A stretch of 40,195 nt of DNA from the NCBI GenBank assembly GCA_913050565.1, contig CAJWZW010000006.1, forward strand, positions 1 to 40,195, written 5' to 3'. The DNA is from an uncultured Synechococcus sp. Its GTDB lineage: Bacteria; Cyanobacteriota; Cyanobacteriia; PCC-6307; Cyanobiaceae. Positions 1-10,414 of this stretch are shown here, in pieces; the first letter of the stretch is position 1; each line of letters begins with the position of its first letter. Position numbers and translations under genes: made by a program. Below the pieces are notes generated by a model, which was not told the origin of the DNA, made no database searches, and was given only the letters and a program-made list of their open reading frames with translations.

Positions 1-25
1 AAAGCCCGGCCGGATGGCCGGGCTG
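1..25 (-). terminator. Intrinsic terminator hairpin downstream of amt (window edge)
   Basis: AGCCCGGCC-GGAT-GGCCGGGCT perfect 9-bp stem at 3-24, followed on the minus strand by TTT running off the window edge; 22 bp after the amt stop. Confidence 0.75.
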
Positions 26-46
26 AGAACCGAACCCTGAATGGGA

Positions 47-1432
47 TCAGTTGTTGGTTGTGGAGAAGCCTGCGTAGGCCTCCATTCCGTGCTCGCCGAT
101 GTCGAGCCCTTCGGTTTCTTCCTGCTCAGTAACGCGAATGCCGCCGAACAGGGAACCAATCACTTTCCAGGCGATGAAGCAGGTCACCACAGTCCAGATG
201 GCATAGGCGCCGGCACCCAGAGCCTGAACGCCGAGCTGGTTGATGCCGCCGCCAACGAGGAGGCCAAGACCTGAGCCATCACCCTGAACGTCGTACCCCC
301 AGAGGCCGATGACGAGGGTGCCCCACACGCCACACACACCGTGGACGGAGAAAGCGCCGACTGGATCATCAATTCCAGCGGCATCCAGGGCTGCAACGGA
401 GAAGACGACGATGACGCCGCCGATCAGGCCGGCGACCCAGGAACCTGTGAGGGTGAGATTGCCGCAGCCGGCGGTCACGCTGACCAACCCGGCAAGAATG
501 CCGTTGATGATCATCGTGAGATCAGGTTTCTTCGAAGTCACTGTTGAGATCACAGTGGCTCCGATGGCCCCACCTGCTGCCCCCAGAGTTGTGGTGACCG
601 CCACATAGGGAACCCACTGGTCCATGGCCAGCTGGGAGCCGGGATTGAATCCGTACCAGCCGATCCAGAGAATCAACGCGCCGAGGGTGGCGATGGACAT
701 GTTGTGGCCGGGGATGGCCTGCACCCTGCCACCGACATATTTCCCGATGCGGGGGCCAAGCAGGGCCGCACCCACCAGACCGGCCCATGCACCAACGGAG
801 TGAACAATCGAGGAACCGGCAAAATCGATGAAACCCAACTCACTGAGCCATCCACCGTTCCACTGCCAGGAGCCGGCAATGGGGTAGATGAAGGCAGTGA
901 GAACCAGGGCAAAAATCACGAATTCGCCGAACTTGATGCGTTCAGCAACCAGTCCGGAAACGATCGTTGCCGCTGTACCGGCGAATGCGGCCTGGAACAG
1001 GAAATCAACTGTCGGCACCAAACCGGCTTCGCTGATCGTTTCTGCTGTGACTGTGGGGTCAAAGAAGAGTCCACCGAAGTAGAACCAGCCATTGGAGCCG
1101 TCGCCGTACATCAGCGAGTAGCCGATGAACCAGTAGGCCGTCACCGCCAGGGCAAAGACAAACAGGTTCTTGGCCAGGATGTTGACCGCGTTCTTCTGAC
1201 GACACATCCCTGCTTCGACCATGGCGAAGCCGGCGTTCATGAAGATGACCAAAACGGTCGCCACCAGCAACCAGAGGTTGTTGGCAAGAAAAGCGGCAGA
1301 AAGCTCAGGCAGTTCCTCAGCCTTCGCTGAGAGGGTGAAAATACCCAGCCCCATCAGGGCCAGAGGCGCGCATGCCATCCAGGTCATGGCGCGATTCGAG
1401 CTGAATCCACGGATGCTCTTCATCAGCATCAT
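47..1432 (-). CDS. amt: Ammonium transporter (Amt family)
   Basis: Protein contains NNLWLLVATVLVIFMNAGFAMVEAGMCRQKN and other Amt motifs. ORF extends to 1507, but an ATG at 1432 has GGAAGG just upstream and looks the more likely start. Confidence 0.93.
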   Translation of the reverse strand: MMLMKSIRGFSSNRAMTWMACAPLALMGLGIFTLSAKAEELPELSAAFLANNLWLLVATVLVIFMNAGFAMVEAGMCRQKNAVNILAKNLFVFALAVTAYWFIGYSLMYGDGSNGWFYFGGLFFDPTVTAETISEAGLVPTVDFLFQAAFAGTAATIVSGLVAERIKFGEFVIFALVLTAFIYPIAGSWQWNGGWLSELGFIDFAGSSIVHSVGAWAGLVGAALLGPRIGKYVGGRVQAIPGHNMSIATLGALILWIGWYGFNPGSQLAMDQWVPYVAVTTTLGAAGGAIGATVISTVTSKKPDLTMIINGILAGLVSVTAGCGNLTLTGSWVAGLIGGVIVVFSVAALDAAGIDDPVGAFSVHGVCGVWGTLVIGLWGYDVQGDGSGLGLLVGGGINQLGVQALGAGAYAIWTVVTCFIAWKVIGSLFGGIRVTEQEETEGLDIGEHGMEAYAGFSTTNN

Positions 1433-1618
1433 GGGACCTTCCAGGAGGCTTGCCTCCTGCAGGGTTTTACGACGCCTTTGCGGTGGCGTCTCGTATGCAG
1501 TTGTCATGAATGAGAGAGCAGAGCTGCTGTTGAGGTCTCACGCACAAAGTGCTTTGAAACCGGCGCGACCAACCGTGGCCCGCAGAGTGTCACTCAAGTG
1601 TTCGTTTGGATACCAAAA

Positions 1619-2383
1619 TCAAATCTTTGTCAGTGACCGTCTCCCTTGCCAGATGATTTTGTTCGACTTGAAACCAAAGCAGCAGGGCAAAACCTCCACT
1701 CCGGCGACAAGCGCTTCCCGAAACAACTCGCCGTAGCGCGGGTCGGCCTGATCGCCCGGCGCAAAATCCAGGACATCCGGTCGGCTGAGACAGGGCACCA
1801 GAACGGCCCGTGAATCAGGCAGAACACCCATCAGCTCCACCAGGTGTTTCTGACCGCGTTCCGTCACCGTGTCCGGGAACAGCGCCGTGGTGCCGGTGGT
1901 CCAGGTGGTGTTTTTGACCTCGAGGTAGATCGTTCGCTGGTCTGGGTTGTCATCGCCAGGGGTCAGCAGCAGGTCGATCCGACTGCGTCGGTTGGTCCCG
2001 TAAGCAACTTCCGGCCGGATTGATGCGATGGAGCCCAGTTGGTCAATCAGACAGCCCGCTTCAATCGTTGCCCTGATCAGCCGGTTCGGTAACGCGGTGT
2101 TGATGCCGACCCAGCAAGGCTCACCATCGGCACCTGGCACCTCAGCCTGCTCCCAGGTCCAGGCCAGCTTGCGTTTCGGAGAGGGGGCATGGCGCAGACG
2201 CACCCGCTGTCCAGGAATTAAGACGCCTGTCATGGGGCCGGTGTTGGCGCAATGGGCGGTGACCACGTCCCCGCTGGCAAGTTCAACGTCCGCCAGAAAA
2301 CGTTTGTAGCGCTTGATCAGAACCCCTTCCTGCAGAGGCTCGAACTCGAGCAGTGCAGTGCCGCGGGAGGGACAACCGGTCAT
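1619..2383 (-). CDS. sfsA: SfsA family DNA-binding / sugar fermentation stimulation protein
   Basis: LIKRYKRFLADVEL, CANTGPMTG, RSRIDLLL, YLEVKNTTW motifs typical of SfsA; start moved to ATG at 2383 because the ORF extension to 2512 overlaps murJ. Confidence 0.88.
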   Translation of the reverse strand: MTGCPSRGTALLEFEPLQEGVLIKRYKRFLADVELASGDVVTAHCANTGPMTGVLIPGQRVRLRHAPSPKRKLAWTWEQAEVPGADGEPCWVGINTALPNRLIRATIEAGCLIDQLGSIASIRPEVAYGTNRRSRIDLLLTPGDDNPDQRTIYLEVKNTTWTTGTTALFPDTVTERGQKHLVELMGVLPDSRAVLVPCLSRPDVLDFAPGDQADPRYGELFREALVAGVEVLPCCFGFKSNKIIWQGRRSLTKI

Positions 2384-2453
2384 GGCGGAGGCCTGGGAAC
2401 GTCCATCGTCCACCGCAGCCGCCCCCACAATGCGGCCAAGTTGTTGAGCCGGG

Positions 2454-4061
2454 ATGGCGCGTTCACTCAAGGGGATCGCTCTGGTGGTGACCCTCGGCAC
2501 CTTGTTCAGCAAATTCGGGGGTTTGCTGCGCCAGCTGGTGATTGCTGCGGCGTTCGGTGTGGGCGCTGCCTATGACGCATACAACTACGCCTATGTGCTC
2601 CCTGGATTTCTGTTGATCCTGCTCGGGGGCATCAACGGGCCGTTTCACAGCGCCATGGTCAGCGTTCTCAGCCGCCGGCCCAGGCACGAGGGAGCTCATA
2701 TTCTTGCGGCCCTGAACACCAGTGTCAGCGCCCTGCTGCTGCTGGTCACAGTGATCCTGGTGATCGCGGCGGATCCACTGATCCATCTTGTTGGTCCAGG
2801 GCTCAGTCCAGAGCTGCACGCGATCGCCACGGTTCAGCTCCAGGTGATGGCGCCCATGGCGCTTCTCTCCGGCCTGATCGGTCTGGGGTTCGGGTCGCTC
2901 AATGCGGCCGATGAATTCTGGATTCCCGCCATCTCGCCTCTGATGTCCAGCCTGGCCCTGGTCGCCGGTGTGGGACTGCTCTGGTGGCAGCTCGGTGAGG
3001 AGATCGCGCTTCCAGCGGCCGCGATGACCGGAGGAATCGTGTTGGCGGCAGCCACCCTGGTGGGGGCTGTCCTTCAGTGGCTGATTCAGTTGCCTGCCTT
3101 GATGCGTCAGGGGCTGGCTCGCTTCCAGCTCGTCTGGGACTGGCGCCACCCCGGGGTTCGCGAGGTCTGGGGAGTGATGGGTCCGGCCACTCTTTCCTCC
3201 GGAATGCTCCAGGTCAATGTGTTCACGGACCTGTTCTTCGCATCAGGGATTGCAGGAGCTGCGGCTGGTCTCGGTTACGCCAATCTGCTGGTGCAAACCC
3301 CGCTCGGCTTGATTTCCAACGCTCTGCTGGTGCCGCTGCTGCCCACGTTCTCCCGGCTCACCGCCCCTGAGGATCTGCCTCAGCTGATCCGTCGCATCCG
3401 CCAGGGATTGATGCTGTCCACCGCCTCGATGCTGCCGCTTGGCGGTCTGTTCATTGCACTGGGGGCTCCCATTGTGGCGCTGGTGTACGAACGGGGCGCC
3501 TTCGATGCCGATGCGGCACGGCTGGTGACAGGTCTGCTGATGGCCTATGGACTCGGCATGCCGGCTTATCTCGGCAGAGATGTTCTGGTTCGGGTCTTTT
3601 ATGCCCTTGGGGATGGCACAACACCGTTCCGTTTCTCCCTGGCAGGAATCGGCCTGAATGTGCTGTTCGATTGGTTGCTGGTCGGTGGTCCCACTCCGTG
3701 GGGGAATCAGTCACCGTTCAATTTCGGAGCCCCTGGGCTGGTGCTGGCAACGGTGGCGATCAACGTTCTCACCTGCTTCTTCCTTCTGGTGACCCTCCAG
3801 CAACGGCTGCAGGCACTGCCTCTGCGCCAGTGGGGCCTTGATGCAGGACGGCTTGCCCTGGCAACAGTCTTGGCCACAGGTGCTGCATGGGGACTGATGA
3901 CAGGGGTGGTCTGGCCCTCCGGGGGCATCGGCCTGATGTTGCAGATCGCTGTACCGGCCGGCGTTGGATTGCTGGTGTACTGGGGAGCTGGAACAGCCCT
4001 CGGGAGTCCGGAAGTGGCCGACCTTGCCGTTGCACTCCGTCGCAGGCTTCGACGGCCTTGA
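2454..4061 (+). CDS. murJ: MurJ/MviN lipid II flippase
   Basis: MARSLKGIALVVTLGTLFSKFGGLLRQLVIAAAFGVG N-terminus, multi-TM, MurJ-like throughout. Confidence 0.9.
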   Translation: MARSLKGIALVVTLGTLFSKFGGLLRQLVIAAAFGVGAAYDAYNYAYVLPGFLLILLGGINGPFHSAMVSVLSRRPRHEGAHILAALNTSVSALLLLVTVILVIAADPLIHLVGPGLSPELHAIATVQLQVMAPMALLSGLIGLGFGSLNAADEFWIPAISPLMSSLALVAGVGLLWWQLGEEIALPAAAMTGGIVLAAATLVGAVLQWLIQLPALMRQGLARFQLVWDWRHPGVREVWGVMGPATLSSGMLQVNVFTDLFFASGIAGAAAGLGYANLLVQTPLGLISNALLVPLLPTFSRLTAPEDLPQLIRRIRQGLMLSTASMLPLGGLFIALGAPIVALVYERGAFDADAARLVTGLLMAYGLGMPAYLGRDVLVRVFYALGDGTTPFRFSLAGIGLNVLFDWLLVGGPTPWGNQSPFNFGAPGLVLATVAINVLTCFFLLVTLQQRLQALPLRQWGLDAGRLALATVLATGAAWGLMTGVVWPSGGIGLMLQIAVPAGVGLLVYWGAGTALGSPEVADLAVALRRRLRRP

Positions 4062-4070
4062 GTGCAGGGT

Positions 4071-4388
4071 TCAGTCGAGTTCCACCTCTTTGATCGCCCT
4101 CACCTGCAGGGGCACTTCCAGCCTGTCTCGTCCAATGGTCTGGGGGCCTGCGACCGATGTGATCTTCGCTTCGATCCCGAATTCCTTGAAGGCGTTTTCC
4201 ATCTCCTGGATCAGTGCCTCCTCAACCTGCTGTTCGGCGTCCACAACCTTCCCGATCAGCCGTGCACCCAATCGCCCGATGCGTTGGCGCACCACCTCGC
4301 GGGCGTTGGTGACCTCAATGATCAACACACCTTGATCGTGCGATCGACGTCCAACCTTATCGGCAGTAGGCCTCAAGAATCTCTTCAA
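4071..4388 (-). CDS. Conserved hypothetical protein (small, cyanobacterial type)
   Basis: ORF with EVTNAREVVRQRIGRLGARLIGKVVDAEQQVEEALIQEMENAFKEFGIEAKITS; start uncertain, possibly GTG at 4328. Confidence 0.6.
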   Translation of the reverse strand: MKRFLRPTADKVGRRSHDQGVLIIEVTNAREVVRQRIGRLGARLIGKVVDAEQQVEEALIQEMENAFKEFGIEAKITSVAGPQTIGRDRLEVPLQVRAIKEVELD

Positions 4389-4647
4389 GGTCGCGCAGCT
4401 GTGCTGGAGGAATCAAACGGGCCAACGGCAACTGGCTGGATCCTCCAGCAATCGGAACAGACACGGCTTCCAGGGCCTTGCGCGCGGCCACACCAGCATT
4501 TTCGTTGATCCTGGCGCTGCATTCGATGGCCAGTGCGTTGGCGAGATTGGCGTCGCCCAGGTAGAGATGCCAACCGCAGATCTGGATGTAAAGACGATCT
4601 GAGAGAGCGCTTTGCAGCTCTTTCAGCTCACCGGCCGGCAGAGACAT
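4357..4647 (-). CDS. DUF3181-like small conserved protein
   Basis: 96-aa ORF LQSALSDRLYIQICGWHLYLGDANLANALAIEC...; resembles cyanobacterial DUF3181 proteins from memory. Confidence 0.65.
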   Translation of the reverse strand: MSLPAGELKELQSALSDRLYIQICGWHLYLGDANLANALAIECSARINENAGVAARKALEAVSVPIAGGSSQLPLARLIPPAQLRDLEEILEAYCR

Positions 4648-4680
4648 CAGCGGATGGGTGATGAAAGCTCAATCCTGGCG

Positions 4681-4935
4681 TCACTCAGCCGGTTCCGCTT
4701 CCTTGGGTCGCCGCATGATCACGCTGATGAGTTGCGCGATGAGGAGTGTCAGCCACCCTCCTGTGATCCAAGGCAGGGTTCCATCGGCCAGGGGATGGCG
4801 CATCTCCTGCAGAAACCAGAGGCCGCTGTTGACGGCTGCAAAAACCCCGGCATGCAGGCAGAAATTGACGATTCGCTCGAAGTGGAAATAAAGGGGGTCG
4901 TTTTTGTCAGCGGATCCGTACCAGCGAATCGGCAT
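4681..4935 (-). CDS. Small putative membrane protein of unknown function
   Basis: 84-aa ORF with hydrophobic segments (FERIVNFCLHAGVFAAVNSGLWF; WLTLLIAQLISVIM); same orientation as its neighbours. Confidence 0.6.
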   Translation of the reverse strand: MPIRWYGSADKNDPLYFHFERIVNFCLHAGVFAAVNSGLWFLQEMRHPLADGTLPWITGGWLTLLIAQLISVIMRRPKEAEPAE

Positions 4936-5026
4936 CTCGGAGTGATTCGGAACTGTTTCAATCCTGGCGCGTGCTGGGTTCGAGTTGACGCCGGGACCCT
5001 TGATGGGGTCTCATGGTTTCACCCCA

Positions 5027-5100
5027 GCGCTTGTAGCTCAGCGGATTAGAGCATCTGACTACGGATCAGAGGGTCGGGAGTTCGAATCTCTCCAGGCGCG
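5027..5100 (+). tRNA. tRNA-Arg (anticodon ACG)
   Basis: Cloverleaf readable: acceptor GCGCTTG/CAGGCGC, D arm GCTCAGCGGATTAGAGC, anticodon stem-loop TCTGA-CTACGGA-TCAGA, T arm GGGAGTTCGAATCTCTC; no encoded CCA. Confidence 0.96.
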
Positions 5101-5105
5101 TTGTC

Positions 5106-5132
5106 AACTGCCTCTCGAGGCAGTTTTTTTTT
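5106..5132 (+). terminator. Intrinsic terminator after tRNA-Arg
   Basis: AACTGCCT-CTCG-AGGCAGTT followed by a T run. Confidence 0.9.
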
Positions 5133-5185
5133 GTCCGGCTCTGACCCGGTGCCGCAGCGATTTCTTACCCTCAGCTAACGCGTGA

Positions 5186-6487
5186 ATGTCAAATCCAATG
5201 AGTCAGATCTCCGGCCGTTCCATCGATGCTGATTTAGCCCAGGCCGATCCAGCCATTGCCGGCTTCATCGAGCAGGAGCGTCAACGCCAGGAGACTCATC
5301 TCGAACTGATTGCATCCGAAAACTTCGCATCACAGGCCGTGATGGAGGCCCAGGGTTCCGTTCTGACCAACAAATACGCCGAGGGTCTCCCGAGTAAGCG
5401 GTATTACGGGGGGTGCGAACACGTCGATGCCATTGAGGAACTGGCGATCGAGCGTGCCAAGGAACTCTTCGGTGCTGCCTGGGCGAATGTTCAACCCCAC
5501 AGCGGAGCTCAGGCCAATTTCGCGGTTTTTCTTGCTCTGCTCCAGCCCGGCGACACGATCATGGGTCTGGATCTCTCCCATGGGGGACATCTCACCCATG
5601 GTTCGCCAGTCAATGTCAGCGGAAAGTGGTTCAACGTCATCCAGTACGGAGTTGACCGGGAAACCCAGCGTCTCGACATGGAGGCGATCCGCCAACTCGC
5701 TCTTGAACACAAGCCGAAGCTGATCGTCTGTGGTTATTCCGCGTACCCAAGAACGATTGATTTCGCTGCATTCCGCAGCATCGCGGACGAAGTGGGTGCC
5801 TACCTGCTTGCAGACATGGCTCACATCGCAGGTCTGGTGGCAGCTGGCGTGCATCCGAGCCCGGTCCCTCACTGTGATGTGGTGACAACCACCACACACA
5901 AAACCCTGCGAGGTCCTCGAGGGGGTTTGATCCTCTGCCGCGACGCTGAATTCGCCAAGAAGTTCGACAAGGCCGTGTTCCCCGGCAGCCAGGGTGGACC
6001 TCTTGAACATGTGATTGCTGCGAAGGCTGTGGCATTCGGCGAGGCGTTGCAGCCCTCCTTCAAGCTCTACAGCCAGCAGGTTGTTGCCAACGCAGGTGCC
6101 CTGGCGGAGCGATTGATCGCCCGTGGCATCGATGTGGTGAGTGGCGGCACCGACAACCACGTGGTGCTGATGGACCTGCGCGGCATCGGAATGACCGGAA
6201 AGGTGGCCGATCTGCTTGTCAGCGATGTGCACATCACCGCCAACAAGAACACCGTGCCGTTTGATCCCGAATCCCCGTTCGTGACCAGTGGTCTTCGCCT
6301 TGGTACCGCAGCACTGACCACCCGTGGATTCGACGCGGATGCATTCCGTGAGGTCGCGGATGTGATCGCCGATCGCCTGCTGAATCCCGAGGATGATGCG
6401 GTGCAGCAGCGCTGCCTGGCTCGGGTTGAAGCCCTCTGCAAGCGATTTCCGCTCTATGCGGATGCGCGTGAGCCTGCTCTTGCCTGA
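5186..6487 (+). CDS. glyA: Serine hydroxymethyltransferase
   Basis: [42 protein letters not shown] motifs. Confidence 0.97.
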   Translation: MSNPMSQISGRSIDADLAQADPAIAGFIEQERQRQETHLELIASENFASQAVMEAQGSVLTNKYAEGLPSKRYYGGCEHVDAIEELAIERAKELFGAAWANVQPHSGAQANFAVFLALLQPGDTIMGLDLSHGGHLTHGSPVNVSGKWFNVIQYGVDRETQRLDMEAIRQLALEHKPKLIVCGYSAYPRTIDFAAFRSIADEVGAYLLADMAHIAGLVAAGVHPSPVPHCDVVTTTTHKTLRGPRGGLILCRDAEFAKKFDKAVFPGSQGGPLEHVIAAKAVAFGEALQPSFKLYSQQVVANAGALAERLIARGIDVVSGGTDNHVVLMDLRGIGMTGKVADLLVSDVHITANKNTVPFDPESPFVTSGLRLGTAALTTRGFDADAFREVADVIADRLLNPEDDAVQQRCLARVEALCKRFPLYADAREPALA

Positions 6488-6577
6488 CTGGACCAGGAGA
6501 GGCTGGTTTCCTCCGCTCAGGCTCCCTAAGATCAACCGAACGATTCCCGAAAGGGCTGTTTTGATTCAGGAGCCTGT

Positions 6578-7717
6578 GTGAATCTCGCTGCCAGCCCGCT
6601 AGCGGTTGCCACGCTGAGCTTTGTCACGGCAGCTGTGGCCACCACCGTCCTGGCTCCGATGGTCCGCAGATTCGGTCTGAGGCTCGGTCTGACTGACAAG
6701 CCTGATCCGCGCAAACAGCACGACAGACCGATGGTCCGTCTGGGCGGCATTGCGATGGTCGTTGGTTTTCTTCTCGCCCTGTCGGTGATCTGGGTGCTGG
6801 GAGGCTTTGGTCTGCTGGCGCCGGAGCGGGACCAGCTGATCTGGAGCACGCTCGCCGGTTCGCTTTGCTTTTTCTGCATCGGCTTTGCCGATGACCTGTT
6901 CGAACTGTCTCCCTGGTCGAGGTTGATCGGCCAGTTCGCTGTCGCCAGCACAATCTGGAGTCAGGGGGTCCGGATCGGAGCCATTGACCTTCCCTGGTTG
7001 AACAGTTCCGGGTCTGCTCTGGTGCTCAGTGATGGACTGAGCCTGCTGGCCACCGTGATTTGGTTGGTCGGGATCACCAATGCGATCAACTGGCTGGATG
7101 GTCTCGATGGCCTCGCCGCCGGCGTTGCGGGGATTGCGGCGGTGGGTCTCATCTCCGTGAGCTTCTCATTGCATCAGGTTGCGGCCGGGTTCCTGGCTGC
7201 CGCACTGGCTGGTTGTTGTCTCGGGTTTCTGCGTCACAACTTCAATCCTGCCCGCATCTTCATGGGCGATGGAGGCTCCTACTTTCTTGGATTCACCCTG
7301 GCGGCGGTCAGCATTGTCGGCCCCGCAAAAGGGTTGACAACCGTCAGCCTTGTTTTGCCGTTGCTGATTCTGTCGCTGCCTCTGGCCGACATGTCGGCGG
7401 TGATCATGGGCCGTCTGCGTGAGGGTCGTTCCCCCTTCTATCCGGATCGGCGTCATCTTCATCACAGGCTGCTTCGAGCCGGCTTCAGCCATCGACGCAC
7501 GGTTCTTCTGATTTATGTGTTCACCCAGTGGCTCGCCGCTCTTGCGCTGGTGGTTGCGAATGCGGAGATGCGTTTCCTCTGGCTGGGTCTTGCCACAGCC
7601 ATTCTGGTGGCCACGGTTGTGATCAGCCGGCGGCAGCTGCAGACGGAACGGGAGCTCTGTCAGGCATCCCCTGCAACCGCTGCTGATCCAGCCTCCTTGG
7701 GTGGTCCCTATGGCTGA
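6578..7717 (+). CDS. wecA: WecA/MraY-family undecaprenyl-phosphate sugar-1-phosphate transferase
   Basis: [55 protein letters not shown] motifs; GTG start. Confidence 0.88.
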   Translation: MNLAASPLAVATLSFVTAAVATTVLAPMVRRFGLRLGLTDKPDPRKQHDRPMVRLGGIAMVVGFLLALSVIWVLGGFGLLAPERDQLIWSTLAGSLCFFCIGFADDLFELSPWSRLIGQFAVASTIWSQGVRIGAIDLPWLNSSGSALVLSDGLSLLATVIWLVGITNAINWLDGLDGLAAGVAGIAAVGLISVSFSLHQVAAGFLAAALAGCCLGFLRHNFNPARIFMGDGGSYFLGFTLAAVSIVGPAKGLTTVSLVLPLLILSLPLADMSAVIMGRLREGRSPFYPDRRHLHHRLLRAGFSHRRTVLLIYVFTQWLAALALVVANAEMRFLWLGLATAILVATVVISRRQLQTERELCQASPATAADPASLGGPYG

Positions 7718-8969
7718 GCCTGGCGTTGAGATTCTCTGTGTGGGCACGGAGCTCCTGCTCGGGGACATCCTCAACGGCAATGCACGCTGGATCGCGCAAC
7801 GACTCGCTTCTCTGGGGCTGCCTCATTACCGCCAGACCGTGGTTGGCGACAACCGGGAGCGACTGGCCATGGCTGCGCGCGAAGCGGCAACCCGCAGCCG
7901 CGTCCTGATCACCACCGGAGGGCTCGGCCCAACTCCCGACGATCTCACCACGGAGTCGCTGGCGGCTGCATTCGATACGCCGTTGCGCGAGCACCCTGAT
8001 CTTTGGGAGGAGATTCAGGCCAAGTTGTCCAGCGGTGGCCGCCCTGTGGCGCCCTCCAACAGGCGTCAGGCCTTCTTGCCTGAAGGGGCTGAGGTGCTGC
8101 CCAACCCTCTCGGTTCAGCCCCAGGGATGATCTGGTCCCCGCAGCCGGGCTTCACCATTCTCACGTTCCCTGGAGTCCCCTCGGAGATGCGGGCGATGTT
8201 CCAGGAGACGGCCGAGCCATGGCTGCAGAGCCAGGGTGGTGCGACAGGAGTTTTTGTCAGTCGGGTGCTGCGCTTCAGCGGTATCGGTGAATCGAATCTG
8301 GCGGAGCAGGTGGCCGACTTGTTCGAGGGTGCCAACCCGACGGTGGCCCCGTATGCCTCCCTCGGTGATGTGAAGCTTCGGCTCACCGCCAGTGCCTCGT
8401 CCGCGGACAAGGCTGAGGCGTTGCTGGATCCTCTGGAGGCGGAACTGCGCCAGCGCACAGGGGCTCTCTGCTACGGCCGTGATGACGACAGCCTGGCGTC
8501 TGTTGTCCTCAAGCAGTTGAAAAGTCATCGCCAGACCCTTGCCGTGGCTGAGTCCTGCACCGGGGGTGGAATCGGCGCCGCGCTGACGGCGGTGCCTGGC
8601 TCCTCGGCGTCATTCATCGGTGGCGTGATCGCTTACAGCAATGCCGTCAAGCAGCGTCAGCTGGGTGTTCCGTCGGACCAGCTGGAGCGCTGTGGAGCTG
8701 TATCGGATGAAGTTGCAAGAGCCATGGCGGAAGGCGTTCGTGAACGTCTTGAGACCGATTGGGGGTTGGCTGTCACCGGCATCGCTGGCCCCGGCGGCGG
8801 TACCTCCGAGAAGCCTGTTGGCCTGGTTCATGTGGCTGTGGCGGGTCCTGATGGCTGTGAAGCGGCAGCACTGCGTTTCGGAGAGCGACGCGGGCGGGGG
8901 GCGATCCAGCAGCTCACTCAGATCCGTGCTCTCGATCTTCTCCGTTTACGCCTGCTGGTTCAGTCGTAG
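7710..8969 (+). CDS. cinA: CinA family protein (competence/damage-inducible; nicotinamide-nucleotide amidase-type C-terminus)
   Basis: [24 protein letters not shown]-domain, [24 protein letters not shown]-domain; overlaps the wecA end by 8 bp. Confidence 0.93.
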   Translation: MAEPGVEILCVGTELLLGDILNGNARWIAQRLASLGLPHYRQTVVGDNRERLAMAAREAATRSRVLITTGGLGPTPDDLTTESLAAAFDTPLREHPDLWEEIQAKLSSGGRPVAPSNRRQAFLPEGAEVLPNPLGSAPGMIWSPQPGFTILTFPGVPSEMRAMFQETAEPWLQSQGGATGVFVSRVLRFSGIGESNLAEQVADLFEGANPTVAPYASLGDVKLRLTASASSADKAEALLDPLEAELRQRTGALCYGRDDDSLASVVLKQLKSHRQTLAVAESCTGGGIGAALTAVPGSSASFIGGVIAYSNAVKQRQLGVPSDQLERCGAVSDEVARAMAEGVRERLETDWGLAVTGIAGPGGGTSEKPVGLVHVAVAGPDGCEAAALRFGERRGRGAIQQLTQIRALDLLRLRLLVQS

Positions 8970-8995
8970 GGTCGATCCTCTGCGCAGAACGACTG

Positions 8996-10414
8996 TTGAG
9001 TTCCGGCACCCTTTACGACAAGGTGTGGGATCTGCATCGGGTGACGGATCTTCCCGGTGGATCCACGCAGTTGTTCGTGGGTCTGCATCTGATCCATGAA
9101 GTCACCAGCCCTCAGGCGTTTGCAGCGCTTCGGGACAAAGGTCTGACGGTGCGTTGTCCGGAACGAACCGTTGCCACGGTGGATCACATCGTGCCGACCA
9201 TCTCTCAGCAGCGCCCGTTCGAAGATCCCCTGGCTGAGGAGATGCTCAGCACGCTGGAACGCAATTGTGCAGAGCACGGCATTGTCTTGAACGGCCTCGG
9301 CAGTGGTCGCCAGGGAATCGTGCACGTGATCGCTCCGGAGCTGGGGCTGACCCAGCCCGGAATGACCGTGGCGTGCGGCGATTCGCACACCTCCACCCAC
9401 GGGGCGTTCGGGGCGATCGCTTTCGGTATCGGCACCAGTCAGGTCAGGGACGTTCTCGCGAGTCAGAGCCTTGCGATGAACAAGCTGAAAGTGCGTCGCA
9501 TTCAGGTGAATGGCCAGCTCACCGAGGGTGTCTCCGCCAAGGATCTGGTGCTCCATGTCATCCGCACGCTCGGGGTCAAGGGCGGTGTTGGTTATGCCTA
9601 TGAATTCGCCGGCCCCGCCATTGAGGTTCTCTCGATGGAGGAGCGGATGACGCTCTGCAACATGGCGATTGAGGGGGGTGCGCGCTGCGGCTATGTGAAC
9701 CCCGATCAAATCACCTTCGACTATCTCAACGGCAGGGTTCATGCCCCCAGTGGTGATGACTGGGACCGTGCCGTGACCTGGTGGAGTTCTCTGGCCAGCG
9801 ATGCGGATGCCGTGGTCGACGACGAGGTGGTCTTTGATGCATCGGCCATTGCACCGACCGTGACCTGGGGCATCACCCCCGGGCAGGGGCTCGGGATCGA
9901 TGAATCAATTCCCATGCCTGAAAGCCTGGAGGTGGGTGAACGCCCAATGGCTGAGGAGGCTTACAAATACATGGATCTTCAGCCCGGAACCCCCATCGCC
10001 GGGGTGCCGGTCGATGTCTGCTTCATTGGAAGTTGCACCAATGGTCGGCTCAGCGATCTGAGAGCTGCGGCTGCCGTGGCGCGAGGGCGGCAGGTGGCTG
10101 ATGGAATCAGAGCTTTTGTGGTGCCTGGTTCCGAGCAGGTGGCCAAGGCGGCCGAGGAAGAGGGGCTGGATCAGGTGTTTCGGGCGGCGGGGTTCGAGTG
10201 GCGTGAGCCCGGTTGTTCGATGTGCCTGGCGATGAACCCCGACCGCCTGGAGGGGCGCCAGATCAGTGCCAGTTCAAGCAACCGCAACTTCAAGGGTCGT
10301 CAGGGCTCCGCCAGTGGCCGCACCCTGCTCATGAGCCCGGCCATGGTCGCTGCCGCTGCTGTGCATGGCCGTGTGACCGATGTTCGATCTCTTTCCCTTC
10401 AACCAGATCTTTGA
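8996..10414 (+). CDS. leuC: 3-isopropylmalate dehydratase large subunit
   Basis: aconitase-family motifs [43 protein letters not shown] start. Confidence 0.96.
   Translation: MSSGTLYDKVWDLHRVTDLPGGSTQLFVGLHLIHEVTSPQAFAALRDKGLTVRCPERTVATVDHIVPTISQQRPFEDPLAEEMLSTLERNCAEHGIVLNGLGSGRQGIVHVIAPELGLTQPGMTVACGDSHTSTHGAFGAIAFGIGTSQVRDVLASQSLAMNKLKVRRIQVNGQLTEGVSAKDLVLHVIRTLGVKGGVGYAYEFAGPAIEVLSMEERMTLCNMAIEGGARCGYVNPDQITFDYLNGRVHAPSGDDWDRAVTWWSSLASDADAVVDDEVVFDASAIAPTVTWGITPGQGLGIDESIPMPESLEVGERPMAEEAYKYMDLQPGTPIAGVPVDVCFIGSCTNGRLSDLRAAAAVARGRQVADGIRAFVVPGSEQVAKAAEEEGLDQVFRAAGFEWREPGCSMCLAMNPDRLEGRQISASSSNRNFKGRQGSASGRTLLMSPAMVAAAAVHGRVTDVRSLSLQPDL

Noticed and set aside
704-1330. 208-aa plus-strand ORF antisense to amt
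   Set aside because: Shadow ORF in high-GC coding DNA; amt on the other strand is unambiguous.
2384-2512. N-terminal extension of the sfsA ORF
   Set aside because: Overlaps the murJ start and lies before the family-typical N-terminus; ATG at 2383 preferred.
4985-5185. 66-aa ORF spanning tRNA-Arg
   Set aside because: Covers the tRNA and its terminator; spurious translation.
5330-6535. 401-aa minus-strand ORF antisense to glyA
   Set aside because: Long shadow ORF with no recognisable motif; glyA is certain.
9411-9422. GCGATCGC (HIP1-like octamer), with further copies near 32727 and 35215
   Set aside because: Only a few copies noticed in 40 kb; no sign of the strong enrichment that makes HIP1 notable in other cyanobacteria.
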